This document shows, piece after piece, positions 16,336 through 24,825 of a stretch of DNA of 64,000 bases (the first letter of the stretch is position 1; every line of letters begins with the position of its first letter). The stretch lies in NCBI GenBank assembly GCA_965261105.1, contig CBDHCM010000006.1, positions 2,914,001-2,978,000 of the forward strand. The letters run 5' to 3'. The stretch comes from Aldehydirespirator sp965261105 (GTDB lineage Bacteria; Actinomycetota; Acidimicrobiia; Acidimicrobiales; Aldehydirespiratoraceae). The notes beneath the pieces are model-generated. The model worked only from the letters and a program-made list of their open reading frames with translations, was not told where the DNA came from and did not search any database. Both the position numbers and the translations under genes were made by a program.

Positions 16336-19300
16336 GGGCGTCTAGGCGGGGGCTTCGGCGGAGCTGCGCGAACACCTTGAAAGCGCCGGGGTGGTCGGGC
16401 AGCTGCGGGAAGCTCGCGTCGTCGCTCCAGGCCGCGAACTCTTCGACGGTCACGCGGGCGGGGCTGGTCCTGCGGTGGGCTTCGAATGAGGCACGGTCCC
16501 GGAACGGGCCGCCGTAGTTGATGCTGCGTTCGGCGTCGTCGGTGCGCCGCAGCCCCAGCAACGCCACAACGTATTGCTGGTGGACATCCTCGAAGACCCA
16601 GCCGCTGGCGTTGAGCAGGGTTACGACGCTGCTGAAGGTTCCCTCCTTGAGCACGGTCTTGCGCCACTGCTCTGGGCCTTTGCTCTGCAGCGCGCTGCGG
16701 GGGAGCACGATCCCGGCCGCGCCTTGCGGCCTGACGAGCTGCCAGTTGCGCCATGCGAACGCCTTATGGAAGTCGGTGCGGCCCGATCCCATCTTGGGGT
16801 AGGCCTTCCGCAGGATGCTGCGCATGCGTTCGGCTTGTTCGGCGTCACGCGCGTAGGCGGCTTCGAGGTCCGGGCGCGACCCGCGCAGTATGTCGATCTT
16901 TGCGGTCATCTCGTTGACATACTTGCCTCTGACCCCGGGCAGGTGCATGCCCCACCAGACATGTTCCTGCACCACGACCTGCTCCCAGGGAGGGTTGCCC
17001 AGCACGCAGTCGAAGCCGGGCCGGTCCCGCAGGAACACCTCGGGAAACGCCGCCGGGAAATGCACGGGGCTCATCTTGGCTACCGCACCCGCGGTCCGAG
17101 GGTCTGCTGCCGCCTTCGCGAAGGTGGCCTCTTCGAGCAGTTCGGGGAACTTGCACGCCCCGACGCGGTTGGCGGTGATGACATCGAAGATCGCTCGGGC
17201 GCCAGCGACGGCTCGCTGGGCTTCCCTGTGGGCGGCGCGGGCTTTGCTGATCTCTGCGGCGTCGGCGTCGGAGGTGCGCGCCAGACGGGCGAGTGCTTCC
17301 TGTGCGCCGGCGAGCAGGTCGCGGACCTGGCTTGCGAAGAGGCTGGCTTCGTCGGCGCCTAGTGCAGTCATCGCCTCGTCGAGGGTTCCGATGCCGGTGA
17401 GGCTGTCGCCGCACACGAGGTTGTGGTCGAGGAACGACAGCGGCAGCCCGGGCACGAAGGTGTGGGTCCACAACGCAAGGCGTGCGAGTTCGACGGCGAC
17501 GGGGTTGAGGTCCGCGCCGTACACGCAGCGTCGCGCGACCTGCCTACGCAGCAACGCGCTCGATTCGATTTCCGCGATTGCGGCGAGATCCCCGAGCGCA
17601 GCGAGTGCAGCGTTGCGCAGTCTGTCCAGTTCGGCGGTGATCAGCGGTAGCGGGTTCAGTGCCAGCCAGCCCGACAGGCGCGCTTCGATGCGGTCCAGCG
17701 CCGCGACGAGGAAGTGGCCCGAGCCCATGGCGATGTCGGCGCAGCGGAAGTCGAAGAACGCCTCGGCCGCTGCGGCGTCGTCGCTCGCGGCACAGAGCGC
17801 GTCAAGTCGGTCGATGTGGTTGTCGAGAGCGGGTTCCAGCGCCGCGTCGAGCAGGTGTTCCACACAGAATGGCTTCGTGAAGTATGAGCCGGTGGCCTTG
17901 CGCTCCCCGGAGGCGCCCTCCAGATAGACCTCTCCGGCCCATACCTGGGTCTCGTCGCCTCGATCCGCCGGAACGTATTTCTTGACGCCGGCGAAGGTTC
18001 TTGTGGTCAGATCGTCGGTTGCGAGAGCGAGCCGGGATTCCAGCAGTCCCTCGTAGATGGTGCCGAACTCGCGCACAGACAGTGAGCGGAAGTCCACCGG
18101 CCCCATGCTGTCGGGGTCGTCATCGACGAGTAGCCACTGCAGCGCTGGGCCGAGTTCGTCGTCGTTGAGACGCAGGTCCGCCAGCGCGGCGCCGGCTTCG
18201 CTGACTGCGGCGTCCTCCGCGAACAGGCCACCGTTGTAGGCGGGCACTCCCCACACCGGCCGGCCCCGTCCGACGGCGGTCCAGAGGTCCTTGATCCTGT
18301 CCCACAGGTCGCTGGTGCCGCTGCTGTAGTTGGGTTGTGTCCCGGTTCTGAGATGTTCGGTCATCTCGATGGCGAGACGCTTGAGGGAACGGGCCTCATA
18401 GTGGCTGTTGGTGCGGTAGGGCAGCAGGTCCTTGTCTTCGGCGTAGGCGACGAACAGGAGTCGGAACAAGATGATCATTACCAGTTCATGGGCGGCGGTC
18501 AGGTCTTTGGGCGTCGGGTCGGGGCCGATCCGCTTAGCCACCGCGGCCGCAAGCGCTGGAACGGTGTCGAAGTACACGCGGTCACGCAGCCGCAGGGCCA
18601 GGCGTACAGCGAAGCGTGCGGACTCGGCGAGTATCTCATCCAACGCCCCATCGGGTTCGATGGCTTCCGCTGAGAACAGCAGGTGCAGGTAGCCGGCCTG
18701 GTCGGTGGGCAGCATCGCCAGGTTTGCCTCCACGAAGGTTTCGGCCCGCCCCTTTCGCCCAACGCCAGTGTCGGGCCGCGCCGCGTACAGCCGGATCTCC
18801 GATGAGCGCGTCAGCAGCACCCAGTCCACTTTGTGACGGTCCGCCGCGGCGAGCGCGTGAGAGACCGGGGACGCGCCGTCGAATCGCTGCGATCCGGCAT
18901 CGAAGGGCTCGGTGGCATCGCAGAACACCGCGACTGCCCGCCCAGTGCCATTGACAGTCAGCAGGGAGGCGGTTGCCCCGGCTGGCTGGACGCCGAACCC
19001 TAGGCGCCGCACGAGCTTGGTTCCCTGTTCTGCAAGCAGCGGAACCGATCGGCGCACCGCAGCATCCCAGTCTGGTCGCTCAGGCACGCCGGTTGCGAGT
19101 TCATGTGTCGCGAGTAGCCCAACATTGCGTAGGCCGGGCAGCGTCGAGCCCAACTCCGGGAGAGCGGACGCCAAGAAACGGACCGCTGCGTGGTGGGTTG
19201 GCTCACCCAGCGCCAGCCGTGCAATGCGCTCCAAGTGACCGGGGTCAACGTCTCGCCACACCGGCGGCGCTTTCCCCGTCGGGCCGCAAAGGGAAACGGT

Positions 19301-19702
19301 CACACCTTCAGCCCCCGGATGCAGCACCGCCATCAGAACGGGACTTGCTCTCCCACCACGTCGCAGCGAGTGCGCCTTGCGCATCTCCACCGCCGCGGGG
19401 CTCGTCGTCGCCGTGGCAAGCACCACTTCCAGACCCGAACTGGCATCTTGGGCAAAGAACCCTTCGGGACTCAGACTCTTCGGGAACCCCTCAGGCGTAG
19501 ACCATCGAACCCGGTCATGCTCGACCAGGAAGCGGTCAGCCAGGCTCTGTGGGGTGCTTCCGTCTGCGTTCTGGCCCAAGGCGCCGCCGATCTGTAGCCG
19601 ACTGTCAAGGCCGGAAGCTACCAGAGCGTTCCGACGCTCCCGGAACCTCGGGCATCTACAAGGGAGGTGCTCACCTCCTTGGGTGCTGGTCGGAGCGCTC
19701 AT
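16019..19702 (-). CDS. Eco57I/PglX-like adenine DNA methylase, N-terminal and catalytic part
   Basis: Catalytic SAM motif I region: FFDFRCADIAMGSGHFLVAA near residue 655. Motif IV, NPPWEQVVVQEHVWWG, near residue 905. The gene continues with the start of the target-recognition region (DVHQQYVVALLGLRRTD), then enters the 33-unit tetranucleotide tract, comes out as RRWRAIPVAELHASFDKH and stops at 16019 inside the 65/68-bp repeat. It would methylate adenine in DNA for the PLD-SNF2 partner. The start is uncertain: ATG 19702 lies inside a dispersed repeat also found at 42481, with AAGGAGGTGA just after it, so a start further in is possible. As assembled, the product lacks its C-terminal part. Confidence 0.8.
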   Translation of the reverse strand: MSAPTSTQGGEHLPCRCPRFRERRNALVASGLDSRLQIGGALGQNADGSTPQSLADRFLVEHDRVRWSTPEGFPKSLSPEGFFAQDASSGLEVVLATATTSPAAVEMRKAHSLRRGGRASPVLMAVLHPGAEGVTVSLCGPTGKAPPVWRDVDPGHLERIARLALGEPTHHAAVRFLASALPELGSTLPGLRNVGLLATHELATGVPERPDWDAAVRRSVPLLAEQGTKLVRRLGFGVQPAGATASLLTVNGTGRAVAVFCDATEPFDAGSQRFDGASPVSHALAAADRHKVDWVLLTRSSEIRLYAARPDTGVGRKGRAETFVEANLAMLPTDQAGYLHLLFSAEAIEPDGALDEILAESARFAVRLALRLRDRVYFDTVPALAAAVAKRIGPDPTPKDLTAAHELVMIILFRLLFVAYAEDKDLLPYRTNSHYEARSLKRLAIEMTEHLRTGTQPNYSSGTSDLWDRIKDLWTAVGRGRPVWGVPAYNGGLFAEDAAVSEAGAALADLRLNDDELGPALQWLLVDDDPDSMGPVDFRSLSVREFGTIYEGLLESRLALATDDLTTRTFAGVKKYVPADRGDETQVWAGEVYLEGASGERKATGSYFTKPFCVEHLLDAALEPALDNHIDRLDALCAASDDAAAAEAFFDFRCADIAMGSGHFLVAALDRIEARLSGWLALNPLPLITAELDRLRNAALAALGDLAAIAEIESSALLRRQVARRCVYGADLNPVAVELARLALWTHTFVPGLPLSFLDHNLVCGDSLTGIGTLDEAMTALGADEASLFASQVRDLLAGAQEALARLARTSDADAAEISKARAAHREAQRAVAGARAIFDVITANRVGACKFPELLEEATFAKAAADPRTAGAVAKMSPVHFPAAFPEVFLRDRPGFDCVLGNPPWEQVVVQEHVWWGMHLPGVRGKYVNEMTAKIDILRGSRPDLEAAYARDAEQAERMRSILRKAYPKMGSGRTDFHKAFAWRNWQLVRPQGAAGIVLPRSALQSKGPEQWRKTVLKEGTFSSVVTLLNASGWVFEDVHQQYVVALLGLRRTDDAERSINYGGPFRDRASFEAHRRTSPARVTVEEFAAWSDDASFPQLPDHPGAFKVFAQLRRSPRLDAHGSVGRTDGRSDGRSVGRSVGRSVGRSVGRSDGRTDGRTDGRTDGHSPILHYRRWRAIPVAELHASFDKHLLVLDRGESARSKATSTPPTTSTSSSSTVESPPDP
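16201..16332. repeat. Tetranucleotide tract, 33 units of GTCC/GACC
   Basis: Plus strand: 11 GTCC, 14 GACC, then GTCC, 2 GACC, 3 GTCC and 2 GACC, 132 bp in total without interruption. It lies inside the methylase reading frame and encodes a Gly-Arg-Ser/Thr-Val/Asp linker in every frame, with no stop. Four-base units change the frame on gain or loss, the classic architecture of contingency loci in phase-variable methylases. Confidence 0.95.
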
Positions 19703-19793
19703 GGTTGTATGCGAGCGCCCCCAACGTCTAGCAGGGCCATTTTGGGGAGCTCGGGCCGCATTTCGCGAGCAGTGATGAGTTGCCAGGGGGCCC
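19671..19793. repeat. Dispersed repeat with a palindrome, copy 1
   Basis: Nearly matches 42481-42586: both share TCACCTCCTTGGGTGCTGG, a hairpin of the type GAGCGCTC...GAGCGCCCC, and GGGGAGCTCGGGCCGCATTT. This copy has about 6 extra bases in the hairpin loop. On the minus strand it supplies the first annotated ATG of the methylase and an AAGGAGGTGA after it, so it may be a leader or promoter, or the terminus of an unknown element. Confidence 0.6.
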
Positions 19794-19899
19794 CATTGGC
19801 ATGAAGATCACGCCTCTTGGTCGGCTCGTGCCGTGCTTGCCGCCGCTGCGGCCGCGACTGCTGTGGCGGGGGCGCCGTGGATTCCATGACAGGCATCAT

Positions 19900-20110
19900 G
19901 AATCTGGAGACATCAAGGCTGTGGGACATCCTCGGAAGCCGCTCCAAGGCCGCGATGGCGTACCGGCTGTGCCTGCTGGGCGACGCCGCGTCCGCCATCG
20001 AGGCGGTGATGATCGACCCGTTCGCCCCGCATCGGGCCGTCGTGCGTGAGATGCTGTCACCTGCGGTGCGCGTCACTGACGGGCTACACCCACACTTGCG
20101 CGATGCGACC
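19900..20110 (+). pseudogene. ISL3-like transposase fragment
   Basis: The plus frame reads SRLWDILGSRSKAAMAYRLC, then IEAVMIDPFAPHRAVVREML and SPAVRVTD. The DPFAPxR...LSPxAxVxD pattern is the central DDE region of ISL3 transposases, where the next residues are usually FHxxRL; here they degrade to GLHPHL. No start, ends or other catalytic motifs remain. It is a different lineage from the intact ISL3 at 28313. Confidence 0.45.
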
Positions 20111-20134
20111 ACCGCCGTTACGACTCAGGCAGTC

Positions 20135-20593
20135 TCACGACGCTCCGTCAATCAGTTCCCTTAGGCTGCTGAACGCGCCGGCGCAGGCTGCGCGGAGCTC
20201 CCTCTCGGCGGTGCGGCCGTCGCTGTCGGGATCGTCGAGCGTCGCGGCGTATGCCCGCGAGGCCAAGCCCATGTGACGCAGCCCAGCCAGCATCCGGTCG
20301 GCTGCCGCGCCAGCCGCGGCAGTGGCCGGGTCGTGGCCGCAGTCGCGCAATGCCGCAGTCAACGCCGCTTCCGCTTCGGGCAGGTACTGCTCGATCCGCT
20401 CTGCCACGTCGAGGATTACAAGGGACGCCGACTCCAACAGTCGCACGCTCTCCAGAATCGGCGTGGACGGCTGCATCGCCTGTTCCAAGTCTCCCAGCGC
20501 CGACTCCAAAGCGGTCAACTCCGGCGGTTCCATCACCAACGACCACGGCAGCGGTTCCTGCGGGCCGGTGGCAGGATCGGATGCGCCCATCAC
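20135..20593 (-). CDS. Small acidic helical protein, unknown
   Basis: 152 aa. The N-terminus is Pro/Glu-rich; the rest is amphipathic helix (ALESALGDLEQAMQPSTPIL then EAEAALTAALRDCGHDPATA). No signal peptide, metal site or catalytic motif. Codon use is typical of the window. It faces the group II intron. The 260 bp between its start and the intron (20594-20854) contain nothing recognised except a small CCGA-gttt-TCGG hairpin at the intron's 5' junction. Confidence 0.45.
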   Translation of the reverse strand: MMGASDPATGPQEPLPWSLVMEPPELTALESALGDLEQAMQPSTPILESVRLLESASLVILDVAERIEQYLPEAEAALTAALRDCGHDPATAAAGAAADRMLAGLRHMGLASRAYAATLDDPDSDGRTAERELRAACAGAFSSLRELIDGAS

Positions 20594-20854
20594 GAAGATC
20601 GTAGCCAGCAGCCCCGTGCCGCCCCGCCAGGCCGCGCGACGCCAAGGGCGTCAGCCGGGAGCAGCTCTTTATTGCGTGCGCTTCTGGTGGGTCCGGCCTT
20701 GGCCGCGGCAGTGGATGTCTTGGTGCGGTCGTTGCGGTCCCGCGACGCTCACAACAGCCTGTGGGTGCCGGAAGCTGTGACGTGGATGGACGAAGAATCA
20801 GGATCGGCTGGCATCGTTGCAGGTCAACGCCACGACCGAGTTTTCGGCACCCAC

Positions 20855-21566
20855 GTGTGTCCTGAAGGGAAGTGATGACGATGATGTAGAAGATCGTCGG
20901 CACGATCCGTGCTGTGCCAGTGATGGGGGTAGGTCCTCCGGGGTCGCCGTGCAGGCGGAGATTCCAAACCACCGCAGGCTGCGTCGGTCAAGAGCCGGGG
21001 TGGTGAGCGCTGCGGTTGACGTCTCGCTGTTAGCGGGGCAGGTGTGCGATGAGAAGACGAACATGTGTGAACCACTGCTGACGCATCGAAACGAAACAAC
21101 GATGGCATCGAAACCGGGATCTGTGGGTGGTCCCGGGACAAAGGCCCGCTGCGGTGGGTCCTCAGTCGGGGAGCTGCCTGTATGTGGCCCCGGCGGTGCC
21201 CGGTGTATAGGTGGCGTGAGCTCATCGCAGGCGCTGGCATGGAACAGGAGAACCTGTCGCCCCGATAGAGACGGCCAGGGTTTTTGGCCGCGAGAGGGAG
21301 AACCGCAAGCAGCGAACACTGCGAGTGCGAGAGTACCGATGCGGGGCACAGGGGCGGACCGGCCCGTAGTAGCGGTGAGGGCCCTGTAATGGGGTCGGAG
21401 CGAAGGGGCCGGGCAGTTCACGGTCGTTTGGAGGTCAACCCTTCGGGGGAGGAGCCGACAGATCGACCGAGGCAGAAGAACGCCGGACTGTGGGAGCCGT
21501 ATGACGGGAGACTGTCACGTACGGTTCTGAGAGAGCGGGAGGGGGAGGTTCCCTCCCGCTACTCAC
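20855..21566 (+). ncRNA. ORF-less group II intron, copy 1
   Basis: 712 nt. The 5' end is GTGTG (consensus GUGYG). Domain V is at 21494-21527 (GAGCCGTATGACGGGAGACT through GTCACGTACGGTTC) with the AGC triad. Domain VI follows (GCGGGAGGG...CCCTCCCGC) with a candidate branch A in CTACTCAC and an AC 3' end. There is no reverse-transcriptase reading frame in domain IV, so splicing or mobility would need a protein in trans. It is preceded by a short hairpin and CGGCACCCAC, the same 5' exon as copy 2; insertion behind hairpins is typical of class C introns. Short frames inside are spurious. Confidence 0.85.
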
Positions 21567-21847
21567 CACGGTTCGGTCGATGCCACGCGCCCGGCTTCGG
21601 CTGAACTACAAGTCGTAGCGGTTTGGCAAGTTGTTCGAGCAACTTGGGGGTGTCGCGCCTGGTGCATGCTGCTGTGCGGCGAAGCGGCGGAGCAGCGCTA
21701 GCTCAGCGTCACGGTCACGGCGCTTGCGGTGAATGATCGCGGCTTGTTCGTAGTACCACGGGACCACTCTGCCGCTGTGGCTATCTCATTGGGATTTGCT
21801 GCTCATCGGCGACTGCGCCTCCGCTCGCTACGACTTCACTATCGGGA

Positions 21848-22975
21848 TCATCTGCTGTGGCCGCTCCCCATGCGTACGAGGACGAATATGCCTAGGAGCG
21901 CCAGGAGCGCCAGGAGCGCTAAGAGCGCCAAAACAGCAACGCCCACCACCAATGGGATCGCTGAGACTGCTGCGCCTGCGATGGCAAGAACCTCGTCGGT
22001 GCCTTCAGCACGGGTGGAGATCCAGTAGCACAGTCCACCGAGGGCAAGGCTGAGACAGATGAAGAAGACAGGCAATTCCCACGAGCTGAAGAACTCCGAG
22101 AACCTGAGAGAGCGGAGAACCAAAGCCAACGCAGCGCCGTTCCCAATTGCAGCAACCAGTCCAACAACGGCCAAGATTCTCATGGGGTTCTGCGCTTGCT
22201 TCCTCATGAACGATCTGGGGCGTCTTTGCCCAGATGAAGAAGATCCCGGCAATGAAGCGCGTCCAGACGACTCCGACGATGCCGCTTTGCCAGCCTGCGG
22301 TGAGCCCTGAACCAGCGATCCATCCAGAGATGGTGCGCGCGCGTGGTGCGGAGTCGGTTGGGGGCTCGGAGGGGGTGGCGGTCTACGGGTGTGATCGGCT
22401 CCGGTGGCGTGTCGGGGTGTCGCGGTTGCTGGACGTCTGGCGGAGGCTGTGGCGCGATTACGGGGTGGCGGAGCGGGAGGTTCTGGCCGGCTTAGGTATT
22501 TGGTCAGCCGGTCGTCGCACAACCAGGCCTTCCCCCAGAGGTCTTGAGCGGTGTCCCATGTCTGCCGCATTTCGCTGCCGTGCGCTTCGACCATGACCTC
22601 TACGTTGCTGTCGAGCCCTTTGCGTGTGAGGTTCCCTGATCCGACCAGCGCGGACATCGGTGACCAGTTGTCGTGCATGGCCCAGACCTTGAGGTGAGCG
22701 GCCGCCTCTCCGCTGCGGGATCTCTTGGTCCGGTACCAGTTGCGGATCTCCACATCGGGGCGGTGCATGAACTCCAGGCAGGCAGCGCGGTCGGGCTCTG
22801 ACACATTCTTCCAATACTGCGCGCGGGTGTTCCCAATCAACAAAGACACCCGACGCCCCGCAGTGCGTTGAGCCAGCCACGCCATCCCCGCGGCCGTGGC
22901 GTAACCGACAGCGATCAGCAGATCCCCGTCGGGATGGTCCCTGAGATACTGCTCAATTCGAGAGGCCGCATACAT
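21848..22975 (-). CDS. PLD-like nuclease with C-terminal membrane domain
   Basis: 375 aa. Residues 1-165 form a phospholipase-D-like fold with one HKD half: HLKVWAMHDN then VGSGNLTRKGLDSNVEVMVE. A Pro/Ser/Arg-rich linker (about 165-255) leads to three or four hydrophobic segments: ILAVVGLVAAIGNGAALALV, LPVFFICLSLALGGLCYWIS and a last long one ending in ALLALLALLALLG. The Ala-Leu-Leu run is coded by short direct repeats (AGGAGCGCC units, about 21895-21925) that could vary in number. PLD domains joined to membrane segments occur in defence effectors and phospholipid enzymes; which applies here is unknown. It stands alone. Confidence 0.65.
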   Translation of the reverse strand: MYAASRIEQYLRDHPDGDLLIAVGYATAAGMAWLAQRTAGRRVSLLIGNTRAQYWKNVSEPDRAACLEFMHRPDVEIRNWYRTKRSRSGEAAAHLKVWAMHDNWSPMSALVGSGNLTRKGLDSNVEVMVEAHGSEMRQTWDTAQDLWGKAWLCDDRLTKYLSRPEPPAPPPRNRATASARRPATATPRHATGADHTRRPPPPPSPQPTPHHARAPSLDGSLVQGSPQAGKAASSESSGRASLPGSSSSGQRRPRSFMRKQAQNPMRILAVVGLVAAIGNGAALALVLRSLRFSEFFSSWELPVFFICLSLALGGLCYWISTRAEGTDEVLAIAGAAVSAIPLVVGVAVLALLALLALLALLGIFVLVRMGSGHSR

Positions 22976-23540
22976 GTTCTACCCACTCCTCAGTCGCCCC
23001 GACGGACCCTAACGAGGAGACCGCTGCTCGCGGTCATGGCAGCTGATGCCTATAGGCTGGGCTCCTGCTATTCATCCGCGACGGCACCTGCCCGGGCTCT
23101 CGTCTTGGGTGGGTGTCGTCGCGTTCGGCCCACAGACCGCTGCGCGGCCACCAGCGAAGAGGGCGTGGCCTTCGATAGTGCCGGGTTTGGTCAGTCGGCG
23201 AGGGGCGCTATCTGGGTGTTCCAGCAGCCCCCTGGGCCGCCTGTGGACGATCTGCACGTGTTGGGCCAGCGCGATGGCAGCCATGTTCTTGCGCTGGTGC
23301 CTTCGCGAGTTGCCTTGACCTCACGGTCTAGCGGCCCTCAGAAATGGCTGTCCATCTCGTTTCGTGATTCTGTCCAACTTTGGACCCTTCCGCGACGATA
23401 ACGGAGGGTCTGAGCGGCGCGAAATGGCTGAAGAGACCCAGCAAGTGGTCGAAACCCGAAAACAGTCCAACGGCACCGCAGACCGGCGCACGGCGCTAGC
23501 CTCGAAGATGACTTTCACCCCTGAGAGCGGGAGGCGCGTA
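22976..23540. other. No recognised gene
   Basis: About 565 bp. Short frames exist on both strands (for example minus 23284 to 23072, beginning MAAIALAQHVQIVHRRPRGL), but none has convincing similarity or a ribosome-binding site. It may be a decayed transposase. Confidence 0.3.
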
Positions 23541-23765
23541 ATGCCTGACGACACGAGCAGCGTCAATGACCTGCTGGACCTGAACGGCGAGAAGATGTGT
23601 ACCCACGACGGGTGCAGGCACGACAAGTTTCACTACTTGCCGACTTTCGGGCCTACCTACACCTTCATGTGCGACCACTGCGGGCACAACTACCGCAAAG
23701 ATTGCGACTGCACCGGCTCGTTCTGCGAGCACACCCCGCTGAAGCCCCAATGCGTGAATGCCTAA
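23541..23765 (+). CDS. Small Cys/His-rich zinc-binding protein
   Basis: 74 aa from ATG 23541 (MPDDTSSVNDLLDLNGEKM), chosen because GGGAGG lies nine bases upstream; a longer frame from 23364 has no such site. Putative metal ligands: CTHDGCRHDKFH, CDHCGHNYRKDCDC and FCEHTPLKPQC. Two zinc-ribbon-like knuckles are likely. No neighbour explains its role. Confidence 0.55.
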   Translation: MPDDTSSVNDLLDLNGEKMCTHDGCRHDKFHYLPTFGPTYTFMCDHCGHNYRKDCDCTGSFCEHTPLKPQCVNA

Positions 23766-24152
23766 GCGCTAGCCCCTCGGTCGGCCGCTACTGGTGTCGT
23801 GGCCTTCGGTCCGTAGCGCTCGGCTGACGCCCCCCAACAGCCAAGAGGCTCAGAACTTTCACCCCAGCACGCGCCCACCCCTGGGAGGCGGGCCAGGCCA
23901 ACAACTAGCCCCCACACCAACAGCCCCCTTCTCGTGGAACCCAGCCAGCCCCGCCCGAAGCGACACGTCAAACGCCCCGGGGCAACAGCCCCCAACCCCA
24001 AGCAGATGACCGGATAAAGCCAACAGACCAACACCACAAACCGAAAGGCAGGACGGCAGTAGCCGCCGGACCGTCCGCCACCCGAGATGCGTGCACCCCA
24101 CACATCACCTATAGTGCGTACACATGAACGCATACCGGACGGAGGACTTACC
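23766..24152. other. Intergenic region with possible promoter for 24153
   Basis: 387 bp, no gene. A TATAGT at about 24111-24116 could be a -10 box for the coiled-coil gene; the -35 is weak. A GGAGGA (24142-24147) precedes the ATG at 24153. Confidence 0.35.
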
Positions 24153-24557
24153 ATGGCTGGGCAGTTGACAACACGCGACGACGTGCAAGACATCGTGAAG
24201 GAAGCGCTAGAAGCCAACTTCGCGACGTTCTGGGCAGCCATGGATCAGCGTTTCGACGCCATGGAGGACCGCCTCACCAAGCGCTTCGACGCCATCGATG
24301 ACCGCCTCACCAAGCGCTTCGACGCCATCGATGAGCGCTTCGACGCCATCGGCAAGCATCTGGCGGTGCTCACAGCGGCCGCTGTTCCGCACCGCTGGCA
24401 CATCCCAGGCGGAACCGTCTACCACTGGCGCATCGACTGCGGGTATATCCAGCGGATGACCGCCACCCTGCAGGTCGGTGACGGCGGCCTCGATGAGTGC
24501 GTCGAGTGCCGCCGGCTGACAGAAGGCCGTCGTAGAGATGGCCAACCGGCTCCGTGA
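24153..24557 (+). CDS. Coiled-coil protein with heptad repeats and Cys-rich tail
   Basis: 134 aa from ATG 24153 (MAGQLTTRDDVQDIVKEALE), five bases after GGAGGA. The middle is a tandem coiled coil: RFDAMEDRLTK, RFDAIDDRLTK and RFDAIDERFDAIGKH, coded by 33-bp repeats. The tail WRIDCGYIQRM ... DECVECRRLTEG could bind a metal. Such helices are common in phage or plasmid accessory genes. The stop overlaps the next start (TGATG), implying coupled translation. Function unknown. Confidence 0.65.
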   Translation: MAGQLTTRDDVQDIVKEALEANFATFWAAMDQRFDAMEDRLTKRFDAIDDRLTKRFDAIDERFDAIGKHLAVLTAAAVPHRWHIPGGTVYHWRIDCGYIQRMTATLQVGDGGLDECVECRRLTEGRRRDGQPAP

Positions 24558-24706
24558 TGACTGAGCAGCGCATGAGCACGCCACCTGATCCTGAGGTGCC
24601 GTTGTGTCTGCCCGGTGAGGAACCGATAGTGGACCTCGACACGCTGTCGGCTGCGACCCGGCTGCTGGTCGCCGCAACCCCGCCCGAACCTGCAGCGTCT
24701 GAGTGA
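24557..24706 (+). CDS. Small coupled ORF (49 aa)
   Basis: It starts at the ATG that overlaps the stop of the coiled-coil gene (TGATG) and encodes MTEQRMSTPPDPEVPLCLPG... ending in EPAASE. It is acidic, Pro-rich and without a fold signature. The overlap is the main support. Confidence 0.4.
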   Translation: MTEQRMSTPPDPEVPLCLPGEEPIVDLDTLSAATRLLVAATPPEPAASE

Positions 24707-24825
24707 GCCAATCCGGCGGCTGGAACTGGGTGCTGCTCTAACCCCAGGCCAGCCGACGCCAACACGGGCGCTAGGGCCGCTCAGTGGCTACACACGTAAG
24801 TAGTCACCCACTGAAGGGACCAGCC

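Noticed and set aside
20855..21566. Protein genes inside the intron (for example 20817-21389 plus and 20798-21421 minus)
   Set aside because: No reverse-transcriptase motifs; the same frames occur in both copies only because the RNA sequence is conserved.
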